From positions 434,001-498,000 of the forward strand of contig NZ_WJXZ01000004.1 of the NCBI RefSeq assembly GCF_009668025.1: 64,000 bases of DNA, written 5' to 3'. This document shows, in pieces, positions 17,344 to 25,844 of this stretch (position 1 is the stretch's first letter; every line of letters begins with the position of its first letter). The notes beneath the pieces were generated by a model, which was not told where the DNA came from, did not search any database, and saw nothing but the letters and a program-made list of their open reading frames with translations. Made by a program: the position numbers and the translations under genes. The DNA comes from Larkinella terrae. GTDB taxonomy: Bacteria; Bacteroidota; Bacteroidia; Cytophagales; Spirosomataceae.

Positions 17344-17853
17344 ATGAACTACAAATGGCTGTCGGTTTTGCTGGTTACGATTGGCTTATCGGCCTGTTCG
17401 ACTTCGACGGTTTTCATTGTTCGGCACGGCGAAAAGGTGAGTGAGGCCGATACGACCAGTTTGTCGGCCGTTGGCTTCGAGCGCGCTCAGGCGTTGGCTG
17501 ACCGGCTGGAGGATGAGCGGATCAGCCGGATTCTGACCACGCCGACCCGCCGGACGCAGCAAACCGCCGGACCGCTGTCCCGGCACCTCAACCTGCCCAT
17601 CGAGTCGTATCCGGCCAAACCGGTCGGTGCGGTCGTAGAAATGGTGCAACAAACGAAGGGCAGGAATATCCTGGTGGTCGGCCACAGTAACACGATTCTG
17701 GAGATCGCGCAGGGGTTGGGAACCAAACCATCAAAGGCTAAAATCGAGTCGGAAGATTTTGATAACCTGCTGGTAGTGAAGTTGAAAAGAGGGTTGTTTG
17801 GAAAGTCGGTTCGGTTGGAGGAGGAAACGTACGGCAAACCGACTCCGCCGTAA
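17344..17853 (+). CDS. lipoprotein of the histidine phosphatase (SixA/PGAM) superfamily
   Basis: 169 residues. A short signal ends in lipobox 'GLSAC' with Cys18. Catalytic signature 'FIVRHGEK' follows at once and the second histidine is in 'VVGHSN'; 'RILTTPTRRTQQTA' supplies the arginine/phosphate site. It resembles the small SixA-like branch, here exported and lipid-anchored, so it probably acts on a periplasmic phosphate ester. Single gene. Substrate unknown. Confidence 0.88.
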   Translation: MNYKWLSVLLVTIGLSACSTSTVFIVRHGEKVSEADTTSLSAVGFERAQALADRLEDERISRILTTPTRRTQQTAGPLSRHLNLPIESYPAKPVGAVVEMVQQTKGRNILVVGHSNTILEIAQGLGTKPSKAKIESEDFDNLLVVKLKRGLFGKSVRLEEETYGKPTPP

Positions 17854-17963
17854 AAACCGCCTTCATGCGTTAAACCGAACCGGAATGGGGAATGAGAAAC
17901 CGGGCAATTTTTCGCCGGTTTGGGAGTTAATAATGTAGTGTTTACTCAAATAGAGATGGATTG

Positions 17964-18425
17964 ATGGGTTTGCGAATTGTGAGATTGTTCTTTGTTTTTT
18001 GTTTGATGTGGCTGGTCGAAACCGGCGTTGCGAGGGCTCAGGAAACGGCCACAACGGGGTCAACATTCCCGAATCGCTATACGGGTCGGCAGATCGTCGT
18101 GGAAGTTGGAAGTGAGACGGACCGACCGGAATACCGCCTGTTGGACAACGGGTTGATGTATTACCGGGAAGGTTCCGAAGGCGGTTTTACGAAGTTGGGC
18201 CAGCAAAAAAAAGACACGACGCAGCGGACGTTTGCAACGCTGGAGCAGGAGTGTAAAATCAAAACCGCCAAGATTGAAAAACCGGAAAACCCGGACGTAA
18301 CCATCACCTGGAAACGGGCCAAAACCGAGTTTGCGGTGGGCTGGGAAAAGCGCAACGCTCCCGAGGTGTACGAAAAGTTTTACGAAAAATTCATGTCGTT
18401 CTTCCCCAGGAACAAGCAGAAATAA
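17964..18425 (+). CDS. exported protein of unknown function
   Basis: 153 residues starting at ATG 17964 (a TTG one codon earlier is possible). An N-terminal signal peptide ends at 'GVARA-QE'. The mature part is basic and hydrophilic, with 'GRQIVVEVGSETDRPEYRLL' and 'ERFAVGWEKRNAPEVYEKFY'-like stretches; no domain recognised. Followed immediately by a strong terminator. Possibly a small periplasmic protein. Confidence 0.7.
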   Translation: MGLRIVRLFFVFCLMWLVETGVARAQETATTGSTFPNRYTGRQIVVEVGSETDRPEYRLLDNGLMYYREGSEGGFTKLGQQKKDTTQRTFATLEQECKIKTAKIEKPENPDVTITWKRAKTEFAVGWEKRNAPEVYEKFYEKFMSFFPRNKQK

Positions 18426-18429
18426 CTAA

Positions 18430-18466
18430 AAAAGCCCCGAAACTGCGCAGTTTCGGGGCTTTTTAA
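18430..18466. terminator. strong bidirectional intrinsic terminator
   Basis: Perfect 16-bp arms, 18430-18445 and 18448-18463, with A-run before and T-run after (core GCCCCGAAACTG). It works in both directions between the converging exported protein and TonB-type genes. Confidence 0.9.
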
Positions 18467-18527
18467 TTTACTCTGATCAAATTTCGGCTTCAGGACTTCG
18501 CGGGCGGCCGTTTGGAAGGAGCAACTT

Positions 18528-19469
18528 TCATTGGTGATCTTTCAGACTAAAATTAATTGGCAGGTTGTATTTCACCCGCACCGGTTTTCCATCCTGCGTT
18601 CCCGGTTTCCAGCGGGGCATGGCTTTGATCATCCGAACGGCTTCTTCGTCGGCACCAAAACCGATGCCTTTCAGAATCTGAATATCCTGCATGCTGCCGT
18701 CCGTGTTGATGACGAACGAGAGAAAGACCCTGCCGCTGACGTGGGCGCGGAGGGCGGGTTCCGGGTATTTCATGTTATTAATGATATAGGCTCCCAGAGC
18801 GGGCATGCCACCCGGGAATTCGGGATTTTTATCAACCACCGTAAAAATTTCACCGTTACCGTCATCCACCATTTTGCGGTCTAGCAAATCCCTGAACTTG
18901 GTGTTGTTGGCGTGTTTCGGAATTCGGGGCGAACCGGTCCAGTAGCTGGATTGCGTGCCGTCGTTGGGTTGGGCCAGCCGAACGTAAATAGCATCCTTGC
19001 CGTTGACCGGAACTTCGATACTCTGGTGGCCGACAAATGAAACCACCAGGGTTCCATTGGCGGGTACTTTGAGCTGGTATGCGCCGTTGGCGTCGGTGTT
19101 GGTGCCTGCCTGCGATCCTTTCAGGACAATATTGGCACCCGGTATCGGCGTATTGTTGGAGCTGAAAATCTGGCCGGAAAGCGTGATCGGTCCCTGACTG
19201 ACCACCTCTTTCTTCGACTGGTCTTCGCAGGCAGCCACAAAGACGAACAGACTGGCAATCAGCAGGGTGGCAAAACCGTACTTGGCGATGGCCCAGCGAC
19301 TGGTTTCTGATTTCTGCAACATGATAATCCGTTGTTTAAGGGTGGACGATTGAAAAAAAGGCGTGACAAATGCCGACTGTTTAGGGCCAAATGTGTAGGC
19401 AATCAATCGGTTATCGAATCGGCGTTGACAGAAGCGGAGCCGGGTGGAGAAGGGTTTTGTTGCTTTCAT
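18528..19469 (-). CDS. M56-tail-like protein with CarboxypepD-reg and TonB C-terminal domains
   Basis: 313 residues from ATG 19469, seven bases after the M56 gene ends. The N-terminus copies the end of an M56 sensor: 'FFQSSTLKQRIIMLQKSETS' then 'RWAIAKYGFATLLIASLFVF', a single membrane helix; the protease part is missing. Periplasmic part: a CarboxypepD-regulatory-like domain ('LSGQIFSSNNTPIPGANIVL', ~90-165) and a TonB C-terminal domain (~205-310) with 'FPGGMPALGAYIINNMKYPE' and 'RWKPGTQDGKPVRVKYNLPI'. Third gene of the blaI-M56 operon. Its neighbour has the same domains after the protease, so it arose by duplication of that tail. Perhaps a partner or decoy subunit of the sensor; that is inference. 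Confidence 0.85.
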   Translation of the reverse strand: MKATKPFSTRLRFCQRRFDNRLIAYTFGPKQSAFVTPFFQSSTLKQRIIMLQKSETSRWAIAKYGFATLLIASLFVFVAACEDQSKKEVVSQGPITLSGQIFSSNNTPIPGANIVLKGSQAGTNTDANGAYQLKVPANGTLVVSFVGHQSIEVPVNGKDAIYVRLAQPNDGTQSSYWTGSPRIPKHANNTKFRDLLDRKMVDDGNGEIFTVVDKNPEFPGGMPALGAYIINNMKYPEPALRAHVSGRVFLSFVINTDGSMQDIQILKGIGFGADEEAVRMIKAMPRWKPGTQDGKPVRVKYNLPINFSLKDHQ

Positions 19470-19476
19470 GACAACC

Positions 19477-21438
19477 TTAGTTTTTGGAAGTGGCTTTGAT
19501 GGTATACGTCGTCTTGGTGTGATCAACTTCAATCCGTTCCAGACTGCTGGGGTTCAGCTTCTGAAATTCTTCCCGGGTGATCGTTTTCCCATCCAGCACA
19601 AAATCAACGGCTTGGCTGCCAAAACCGGGCTGGGTCGTCGTCTGGATGGTTTCGCCCATGACTTTCTGTTTGGACGTCACCTCAATGACCCCGTTTTGCC
19701 CTTCGTTCCCGTAGATGGATGTTGCCGAAGCTCCTTTCAAAACGTTGATGGATGCGATGCTGTTGGGACCGATGGTGGTCGCCAGAGTCTCGGTAGAGGC
19801 CAGTTTTTTTCCGTCAACGATATACAGCGGTTTAGCATTCGGATCAGTACTCAACGGAGTGCGGATGATGACATTGGCCGGGCTCGAATTGTCCTGAATG
19901 ACCTGCCCACTTCGTTTGTCTTCCTTGCCTTCCAATTGAAACTGAATGGGCAGAACGTACTGCGTCATCACCGGTTTGCCATTCTGAATCCCCGGTTTCC
20001 AGCGCGGCATCTGGCTGACAACCCGCACCGCTTCTTCGTCGCAGCCCGCCCCGATGCCTTTTTTCACGCGTAGCCCGGTAATGTCGCCCTGCGAATCGAC
20101 CGTGAATTGCACGAAAACCGTCCCCTGCGTATGGGTCTGACGAGCCTCTTCCGGGTAGCGAACATTTGTGGCCAGGTATTGCCCGAGGGCGCTCATTCCC
20201 CCCGGATACTCCGGACTTTGCTCGACCACTGTAAATACGGGGCCGCTTGCGTTCGAAGGCGTTGTTGCTGAGGTTGTCGCCGGTTTCGGACTTACACCAT
20301 ACCCGACGACCACCACGGGTTGTAATGATTTTATGCTGGAGGTCAACGTAAAATCCAGGGTTTTGTTACCCGAAACTGCTTTTGTCTGGCTCTCGAAACC
20401 CACATAACTGGCAACGAGTCTGGCGTCGGTCGGCACGTTTTTTAGTTCGTAACGGCCCTGCGCATCGGTTTGAAAACCGTTCGTTCCGTTCAGAACGACT
20501 ACCGTTGCGCCCGCCAGCGGTTTTCCATTGGTATCGGTGACTTTTCCCGAAACCGTTATTTTCTCGTCAATAACCGGCGCAACCAATTGGGTGATTTCCT
20601 CGCGCGCCGTGGTCATCGCCAGCAGGCTCAGCAGCAACGGCAACACAAGTATGTATTTCCCCAACGCCCATCGGCTGGTGGCCCGGCGTTGCAGCATCAG
20701 GATCCGTTCCTTGATCAGGGAAGGCTTGAAAAAACCGTTGGTTAGTGTATTGGGCTGAATGCCAAAGGCGTAGTTCACCAGAAAAGTAGCGTATTCGTGT
20801 TTGTCCTCGGCCTGGGCGTCGGCCAGAAACTCGTGCACCTGCTGAATCGATCGTTTGTATAGAATCAACACCGGATTCATCCAGAACATCAGTTGAACGA
20901 CCTCCAGCAGCAACACATCAAAGCTGTGCCATTGCCGGATGTGAACCAGTTCGTGAGCCACGATCGGCGTGTTGCTGGTCTGCGCATCCCGGCGGCACAG
21001 CACCAGAAACCGGAAAAACGAGAAAGTCGGCACGCGCTCATCCGACGGCAGCACCAGCGTGTAATCGTCCACAGCGTGCCGCTCGGAGCGCCGGATCAGC
21101 CGGCCAATACCGGTCACCTGAAGCAGCAGCCGGAGCAGCAAAACCACCGCCACGGCGCCGTAAAACCAGTAACCGATCGTTTCCCAATCCGGTCCGGTGG
21201 GTTCCGGGGCCGTCACCGTGACGGGCAATGCGAAGACCATCACCGGCACGGGAATCGTTTCGACGGTTTCGGTCGGCAATTCGATGAAGGGCAATACCAA
21301 CGAAAGCAGAACCGACGCCAGCAGGTAAAGCCGGTTGAGCCGGAAAAACGTGTGTTTTCGCAGCCACAGCCAGTAACAGCCGTAGAACAGCACCAGAAAC
21401 AGGTTGGCTTTGAGCAGGTAATCGAGGGCTGCGTTCAT
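19477..21438 (-). CDS. M56 (BlaR1-type) metalloprotease with CarboxypepD-reg, TonB-C and plug-like domains
   Basis: 653 residues. N-terminal membrane M56 protease with three to four helices and zinc motif 'VAHELVHIRQWHS' (HExxH); a linker 'LIKERILMLQRRATSRWALG' and helix to ~275; then periplasmic CarboxypepD-reg-like (~295-360), TonB C-terminal (~400-505, 'YPGGMSALGQYLATNVRYPE'), and a segment like a TonB-receptor plug ('PLYIVDGKKL', 'SINVLKGASATSIYG', 'GQNGVIEVTSK'). BlaR1-type proteins sense a periplasmic signal and trigger cleavage of a BlaI repressor. The repressor gene overlaps it by four bases. The added outer-membrane-transport domains suggest sensing of envelope or TonB-machinery state rather than beta-lactam; that is inference. 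Confidence 0.9.
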   Translation of the reverse strand: MNAALDYLLKANLFLVLFYGCYWLWLRKHTFFRLNRLYLLASVLLSLVLPFIELPTETVETIPVPVMVFALPVTVTAPEPTGPDWETIGYWFYGAVAVVLLLRLLLQVTGIGRLIRRSERHAVDDYTLVLPSDERVPTFSFFRFLVLCRRDAQTSNTPIVAHELVHIRQWHSFDVLLLEVVQLMFWMNPVLILYKRSIQQVHEFLADAQAEDKHEYATFLVNYAFGIQPNTLTNGFFKPSLIKERILMLQRRATSRWALGKYILVLPLLLSLLAMTTAREEITQLVAPVIDEKITVSGKVTDTNGKPLAGATVVVLNGTNGFQTDAQGRYELKNVPTDARLVASYVGFESQTKAVSGNKTLDFTLTSSIKSLQPVVVVGYGVSPKPATTSATTPSNASGPVFTVVEQSPEYPGGMSALGQYLATNVRYPEEARQTHTQGTVFVQFTVDSQGDITGLRVKKGIGAGCDEEAVRVVSQMPRWKPGIQNGKPVMTQYVLPIQFQLEGKEDKRSGQVIQDNSSPANVIIRTPLSTDPNAKPLYIVDGKKLASTETLATTIGPNSIASINVLKGASATSIYGNEGQNGVIEVTSKQKVMGETIQTTTQPGFGSQAVDFVLDGKTITREEFQKLNPSSLERIEVDHTKTTYTIKATSKN

Positions 21439-21806
21439 GATTCTTTTTTACGGTTTAGGAGTTCGATGATTTCGTCGGTTTCTTTCAGGCTCAGATTGCG
21501 ATCCTTGACGAAAAACGATACCAGTTTTTTCAGCGAATTGTCGAAATAACCCGACATGAGCTGTTCCATTTCGAAGCGTTTGTATTCTTCCTCCGTAATC
21601 AGCGGGTAGTACTCGTGCGTTTTGCCGTAGGCGCGGTAGCCCACCAGACCCTTCTTTTCGAGGATGCGGATAATCGTCGAAACCGTGTTGTAGGCGGGTT
21701 TAGGTTCGGGAAGCTCCGTGAGAACATCCTTGACAAATCCCTTTTCGATTTTCCACAACACCTTCATGATTTCCTCTTCGGCATTGGTCAGTTCGCGAAC
21801 TTGCAT
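21435..21806 (-). CDS. blaI: BlaI/MecI/CopY-type repressor
   Basis: 123 residues: winged-helix DNA-binding part 1-75 ('MQVRELTNAEEEIMKVLWKI', 'YNTVSTIIRILEKKGLVGYR') and dimerisation helices to the end ('YFDNSLKKLVSFFVKDRNLS'). Such repressors bind palindromes as dimers and are inactivated by proteolysis when an M56 partner is activated. It leads the operon and overlaps the M56 gene by ATGA. Palindromic operator candidates lie just upstream, consistent with autoregulation. Confidence 0.93.
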   Translation of the reverse strand: MQVRELTNAEEEIMKVLWKIEKGFVKDVLTELPEPKPAYNTVSTIIRILEKKGLVGYRAYGKTHEYYPLITEEEYKRFEMEQLMSGYFDNSLKKLVSFFVKDRNLSLKETDEIIELLNRKKES

Positions 21807-21841
21807 ATCGGGTAAAAGTGGGATGACTGAAATGTTGAAAT

Positions 21842-21886
21842 CAAATATATGACTAATGATTTAGTTTTACAACTAATACATTAGTT
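21842..21886 (-). promoter_or_regulatory. blaI operon promoter with two operator palindromes
   Basis: Read on the minus strand, TATATTTG (21849-21842) matches the Bacteroidota -7 element. Upstream, ACTAA-N4-TTAGT (21852-21865) lies between the -7 and -33 positions and AACTAAT-N2-ATTAGTT (21871-21886) covers the -33 region. Both share ACTAA/TTAGT half-sites, as expected for an autoregulating BlaI dimer. Confidence 0.6.
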
Positions 21887-22042
21887 TTTTGTTTGGAAAA
21901 ATGTTTTTATTGGGTTATTTGGGGATGGCGTGACGACAAATGGCAACTAAAAACCGCTTCGATCTGGCTGAAGCGGACCTGCTGCAGATGGGTTTGGGTT
22001 AATCGATCAACTGGTTAAATCAGGAGAGGTGAACCGGGAATA

Positions 22043-23146
22043 TCACTTTACTTCCCCGGCGACCGGTTTTTGGCCTGCTTTCACCCAGTTTCGCAACTGA
22101 TCGAAAACCGCTTCGGTCTGGCCGGGCGTAAACCGGCAATGGCCCTGTCCGTTCGTAAACTTCATGACAAAAAGCCGGTCGTTGCCCGCCTGACGGACAA
22201 TGGCGTCGTAAGCCGTTCCGTTTTCCGGCGGAATCAGTTCGTCGTAAGTCGTGTGAACCAGCAAAACCGGGTCGCTGATTTTACCACTGTAATACGTATA
22301 AGGGCCTAGAAATGACCGGGCTCTGGGCTGAGCCATTAGCCGAATGGCCCGGCGGTTGACGAGCGCGTCGTCCGGAAAACCGCTGTACAATGCGTTGGTA
22401 TTATCGAATGGATTTCCGCCCGCTTGCTGGCTGATGTCGCGGTAGATTTCCTGAAAAAACCAGAGAACGCTCGGCAGGTCTTTGTATTTGATGGCAAACC
22501 GCCGGGCAAACTGCTGCCCGGTCAGCGAATCGATTGCGAGTTTCTGCGCGATACTTTCTCCCGAAATTGGTTTTGCGGTTCCGTTGGCGAGTTTTTCCAG
22601 CGTCAGCGTATTAGGAAAAAGCGCGTCGAATGTGACCAGCATCTCAAACAAATGCCCCTGAAGAAATTGGGATATGTGCTCCGAAACGGGGCAGAACGGC
22701 AAAGCGCCCTGGTAATGTTGCGGATATTTTTCGATGGTTGCCAGCGTGATCATGCCACCCATCGAATGACCGGTAATGAACGTAGTGTCCGGCTGGCCGT
22801 ATTTTTTGACGAAATATTGCCGCAAGGCTTCCGTATCGTCAACGCCCTCGGAAACCGCCCAACCCTGCCGCCGGTAAGCCGATTGCGCCACGGCAAATCC
22901 TTTTTTCAGGAAAGGAGTCATCCATCCGCCACTCAAAGGACCATGTTTACTACCGATGGTTTCATAGCCGTGGGCGTACAGGAGTAATCGTTTTGGCCCA
23001 CCGGCCTGGTTCCAGTTGGCGGGAAAATCGATCCGGTAGCGGGCCTGACCGATGATTCCGGTATCGGCACTTGCCACCGACGACGACTGGCCCGCTGCGG
23101 TCAGCACGCTTAGGAAAAAGACGAAAAAGGGAATAAGTCGGGTCAT
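22043..23146 (-). CDS. exported alpha/beta hydrolase
   Basis: 367 residues with a Sec signal peptide ('...FFLSVLTAAGQ'). Alpha/beta-hydrolase fold: oxyanion 'LLLYAHGYE', nucleophile elbow 'GHSMGG', acid in 'VHTTYDELIPP', and base His in 'GQGHCRF'. A large insertion between the nucleophile and the acid forms a helical cap. Likely an esterase or prolyl-peptidase-like enzyme acting in the periplasm. Single gene, divergent from the LLM oxidoreductase. Substrate unknown. Confidence 0.87.
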   Translation of the reverse strand: MTRLIPFFVFFLSVLTAAGQSSSVASADTGIIGQARYRIDFPANWNQAGGPKRLLLYAHGYETIGSKHGPLSGGWMTPFLKKGFAVAQSAYRRQGWAVSEGVDDTEALRQYFVKKYGQPDTTFITGHSMGGMITLATIEKYPQHYQGALPFCPVSEHISQFLQGHLFEMLVTFDALFPNTLTLEKLANGTAKPISGESIAQKLAIDSLTGQQFARRFAIKYKDLPSVLWFFQEIYRDISQQAGGNPFDNTNALYSGFPDDALVNRRAIRLMAQPRARSFLGPYTYYSGKISDPVLLVHTTYDELIPPENGTAYDAIVRQAGNDRLFVMKFTNGQGHCRFTPGQTEAVFDQLRNWVKAGQKPVAGEVK

Positions 23147-23285
23147 GGTTCAGGCTGAAAATAAACGGAATACGCAACCGAGTTAGCGCAATAGATCGAA
23201 AAAACCTAACGCCTTTCCCGAAAACCGTGCCGAGTTACACCGTTTTATTCCAACCAGCCCGGCACCTTTTTCCGGTTTTATTGTT

Positions 23286-23303
23286 GTTCTATAACAATAG
23301 AAC
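23286..23303. promoter_or_regulatory. operator-like palindrome upstream of LLM gene
   Basis: GTTCTAT-AACA-ATAGAAC, perfect 7-bp arms, 26 bases before the ATG of the LLM oxidoreductase, in the divergent gap with the hydrolase gene. A repressor-sized dyad; no regulator gene adjoins. Confidence 0.45.
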
Positions 23304-23328
23304 TATTGCGTGATAATCGGAATCAGAA

Positions 23329-24339
23329 ATGAAGTTAAGTGTTTTAGATCAGTCGCCGATTCGGAAAGGCAGCACCGCCCGCGAAGCGTTGCAGGAAACC
23401 GTCGCACTGGCCAAATGGACTGAAGAATTGGGCTACACCCGGTTTTGGGTGGCCGAACACCACAATGTTACTTCGTTAGCCGGAACGACGCCGGAAATAT
23501 TAATCGCTCACCTGGCCGGACAAACGAACTCCATTCGCGTGGGCTCGGGCGGGGTGATGCTGCCGCACTACAGCGCGTTGAAAGTGGCCGAAAATTTTCG
23601 GATGCTGGAAGCGCTTTTCCCCGGCCGCATCGACCTCGGCATGGGCCGCGCCCCCGGTGGCGACCGCGTTACGGCCAGCCTGCTGAACCCGACCAATACG
23701 TTTAGCGAACAGGATCTGGTGCAGCAACTCTTTGATCTACAGAATTATCTGAATGATCGCTACGCGCCGGGCAGCGCTCAGGCGCAGGTACGGGCCATGC
23801 CGGTTCCGCCATCCGTGCCGGAGCAGTGGGTGCTGAGCTCTACGGGTCATAGCGGTTTGCTGGCGGCCCATTTTGGCATGGGATTTTCCTTCGCGCATTT
23901 CATCAATCCGCACGGCGGACCCGAAGCCGTGCAGCATTACCGGAGCCGGTTTCAGCCCTCCGAGAACCTGGAAGAGCCGCAGGTCAACGTTGCGTTTTTC
24001 GTTTTCTGCTCCGACGACCCCGAAGTGGTCCAGCGGCAACAGGCGATGGTCGACTACCGGTTTTTACAGTATGAACTTCGGGGGAGAGTGAATCCGTTCG
24101 ACTACAACGATCTGAAAACCGTCTCGTATTCGCCCGCCGAAGAAGCGCGGATTCAGCACAATCGGCAGCGGATGATTATGGGTAGTTCGGAGGAAGTGAA
24201 AAAGCAACTGCTTAAAATGGCCGATCAGTACGAAGTCGATGAACTGATGCTGGTCAATGTGGCCTCGGAGTTTGAAGAGCGCCTGGAATCCTACCGACTG
24301 CTGGCGGAGGTGTTTGAGTTGAAGGGCGTCATTGCCTGA
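23329..24339 (+). CDS. LLM-class flavin-dependent oxidoreductase
   Basis: 336 residues, luciferase-like monooxygenase fold of the MsnO8-like branch: 'MKLSVLDQSPIRKGSTAREA' at the N-terminus, 'RFWVAEHHNVTSLAGTTPEI', 'IRVGSGGVMLPHYSALKVAE', and 'FPGRIDLGMGRAPGGD'. Members use FMNH2 for two-electron oxidations or dealkylations; the substrate is rarely known. Cytoplasmic, single gene. A palindrome upstream suggests control by a dimeric regulator encoded elsewhere. Confidence 0.93.
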   Translation: MKLSVLDQSPIRKGSTAREALQETVALAKWTEELGYTRFWVAEHHNVTSLAGTTPEILIAHLAGQTNSIRVGSGGVMLPHYSALKVAENFRMLEALFPGRIDLGMGRAPGGDRVTASLLNPTNTFSEQDLVQQLFDLQNYLNDRYAPGSAQAQVRAMPVPPSVPEQWVLSSTGHSGLLAAHFGMGFSFAHFINPHGGPEAVQHYRSRFQPSENLEEPQVNVAFFVFCSDDPEVVQRQQAMVDYRFLQYELRGRVNPFDYNDLKTVSYSPAEEARIQHNRQRMIMGSSEEVKKQLLKMADQYEVDELMLVNVASEFEERLESYRLLAEVFELKGVIA

Positions 24340-24350
24340 CGGTGGTCCCC

Positions 24351-24440
24351 ACTTCGTTATTCGGTGTTCGTTATTCAATATTATTAGGAGTTTGTAAACC
24401 AAATATCGAATAATGAATAACGAACACCGAATAACGAAGT
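24351..24440. terminator. perfect 27-bp inverted repeat (convergent junction)
   Basis: Arms 24351-24377 and 24414-24440 are exact complements built from TTCGTTATTCGGTG-type words. It lies between converging genes and probably stops both transcripts. Confidence 0.8.
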
Positions 24441-24464
24441 AGAATCTTAAACGAGAATCATAAC

Positions 24465-25742
24465 CTACTTCTTCTTATACGCAATCCGGAAAATGGTTCC
24501 GTTGAGATCGTCGGAGACGTACAGCGAGCCATCGGTTCCCTGCGCCAGACCACAGGGGCGGTGCTGAACGGGGCCGGTTGGTTTGGCGAGATCGATGCCG
24601 GCAAAATTGTCGGCGAAAATCTCCCACGGTCCCGACGGTTTTCCGTTTTTAAACGGCACAAACGCTACCATATACCCTTTCTGCAATTCGGCCGACTGGC
24701 TGTGGAACGCCACGAACGCGCCATTGCGGTATTTTTCGGGAAACATCGTTCCGGTGTAAAACAACAAACCGTTCGGAGCCAGGTGCGCCGGAAACGCCAC
24801 CACCGGATTCATCGCTTTTTCGCCACCGGTTTTTTTGCCATCGCCACCGTATTCCGGGGCAAGAATCTTCTTCTTCTGAATGTGGTCGTAATAGACATAC
24901 GGCCAGCCGCCGTCCGCGCCTTTTTTCACTTCGTACATGGTTTCCGCCGGTAATTCCGCGCTTTGCTTGGGCGTATAATATTCCGGATAAAAATCGTGGA
25001 ACTTACCGCGACCGTGCTGCACGACGAACAACGAGTTGGTTTTGGTATTCCAGTCCAGCCCGACCACGTTTTTCAAACCGGTGGCAAACCGCACCCCGTC
25101 GTTGTAGGATTGGTTGAGCCGGTTGGTATGAAACTGCCAGATTCCAGCGGCTGAATCCAGCAAGGGGCAGGGCATCAGTCCTTTACCAGTTCCGGCCTGG
25201 CGGCAGGCGTCGTTGTCTGACGCGATATTGACGTAAATCATCGACTGATTATCGACCGCAATGGACTTGGATTGGTCGCGCTCTTTCAGCCGCAGTCCTT
25301 CCACGATTTTTTCGGGCTGGTCGGGCTGAATCACTTCGCCTTTGTCATTCAGCTGATAGCGGTAAACGCCACTGTTGGACGACGCGTAGAGGTAATCGTT
25401 TTTGATAAATATGCCCGTTCCGGGGTAATCACCAAAACCGGTCTGCTCGTCGATCACCCCGTCTTTGTTGGTGTCGCGCAGTCGGTAAATGCCTTTTCCG
25501 TCTTTCAGTTTGGCCAGTTTGACGTAGATATCGCCATTCTTGCTAACGGCCATGTGTCGGGCCGCGCCGATATCGGTGGCCAGAATGGAAGCCGAAAAAC
25601 CGGCCGGAAGTTTAATGGCCGACGGCTCGACGGTTTTGTTTTTTTTCTCCGCAGCCGTGGGCGTTTCGCCGGTAGCCCAAACGGTATGGAAGCCCGCCAG
25701 TGTACCTACCAGGCAGATTGTTCGGATAAATGTTTTTTTCAT
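24465..25742 (-). CDS. exported PQQ-type sugar/sorbosone dehydrogenase-like beta-propeller
   Basis: 425 residues with a signal peptide (to about 'VWATGE'). The beta-propeller resembles soluble glucose/sorbosone dehydrogenases: 'GDIYVKLAKLKDGKGIYRLR', a calcium-like 'DTNKDGVID' loop, 'GLKNVVGLDWNTKTNSLFVV', 'KKGADGGWPYVYYD', 'HLAPNGLLFYTGTMFPEKYR', and the closing 'HRPCGLAQGTDGSLYVSDDL'. No cytochrome c domain follows, unlike many relatives, so electrons would have to go to a separate acceptor. Periplasmic. Cofactor and substrate not proven. Confidence 0.85.
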   Translation of the reverse strand: MKKTFIRTICLVGTLAGFHTVWATGETPTAAEKKNKTVEPSAIKLPAGFSASILATDIGAARHMAVSKNGDIYVKLAKLKDGKGIYRLRDTNKDGVIDEQTGFGDYPGTGIFIKNDYLYASSNSGVYRYQLNDKGEVIQPDQPEKIVEGLRLKERDQSKSIAVDNQSMIYVNIASDNDACRQAGTGKGLMPCPLLDSAAGIWQFHTNRLNQSYNDGVRFATGLKNVVGLDWNTKTNSLFVVQHGRGKFHDFYPEYYTPKQSAELPAETMYEVKKGADGGWPYVYYDHIQKKKILAPEYGGDGKKTGGEKAMNPVVAFPAHLAPNGLLFYTGTMFPEKYRNGAFVAFHSQSAELQKGYMVAFVPFKNGKPSGPWEIFADNFAGIDLAKPTGPVQHRPCGLAQGTDGSLYVSDDLNGTIFRIAYKKK

Positions 25743-25844
25743 TGCAGGGTTTAGTGATTAAATCGGGAACCGAGGGCCTAAAGATTGCTATTTTCTGCGT
25801 ATTTTGGCAGAATAACCCGGTAAAATCATATTATTCCTAAAAAC

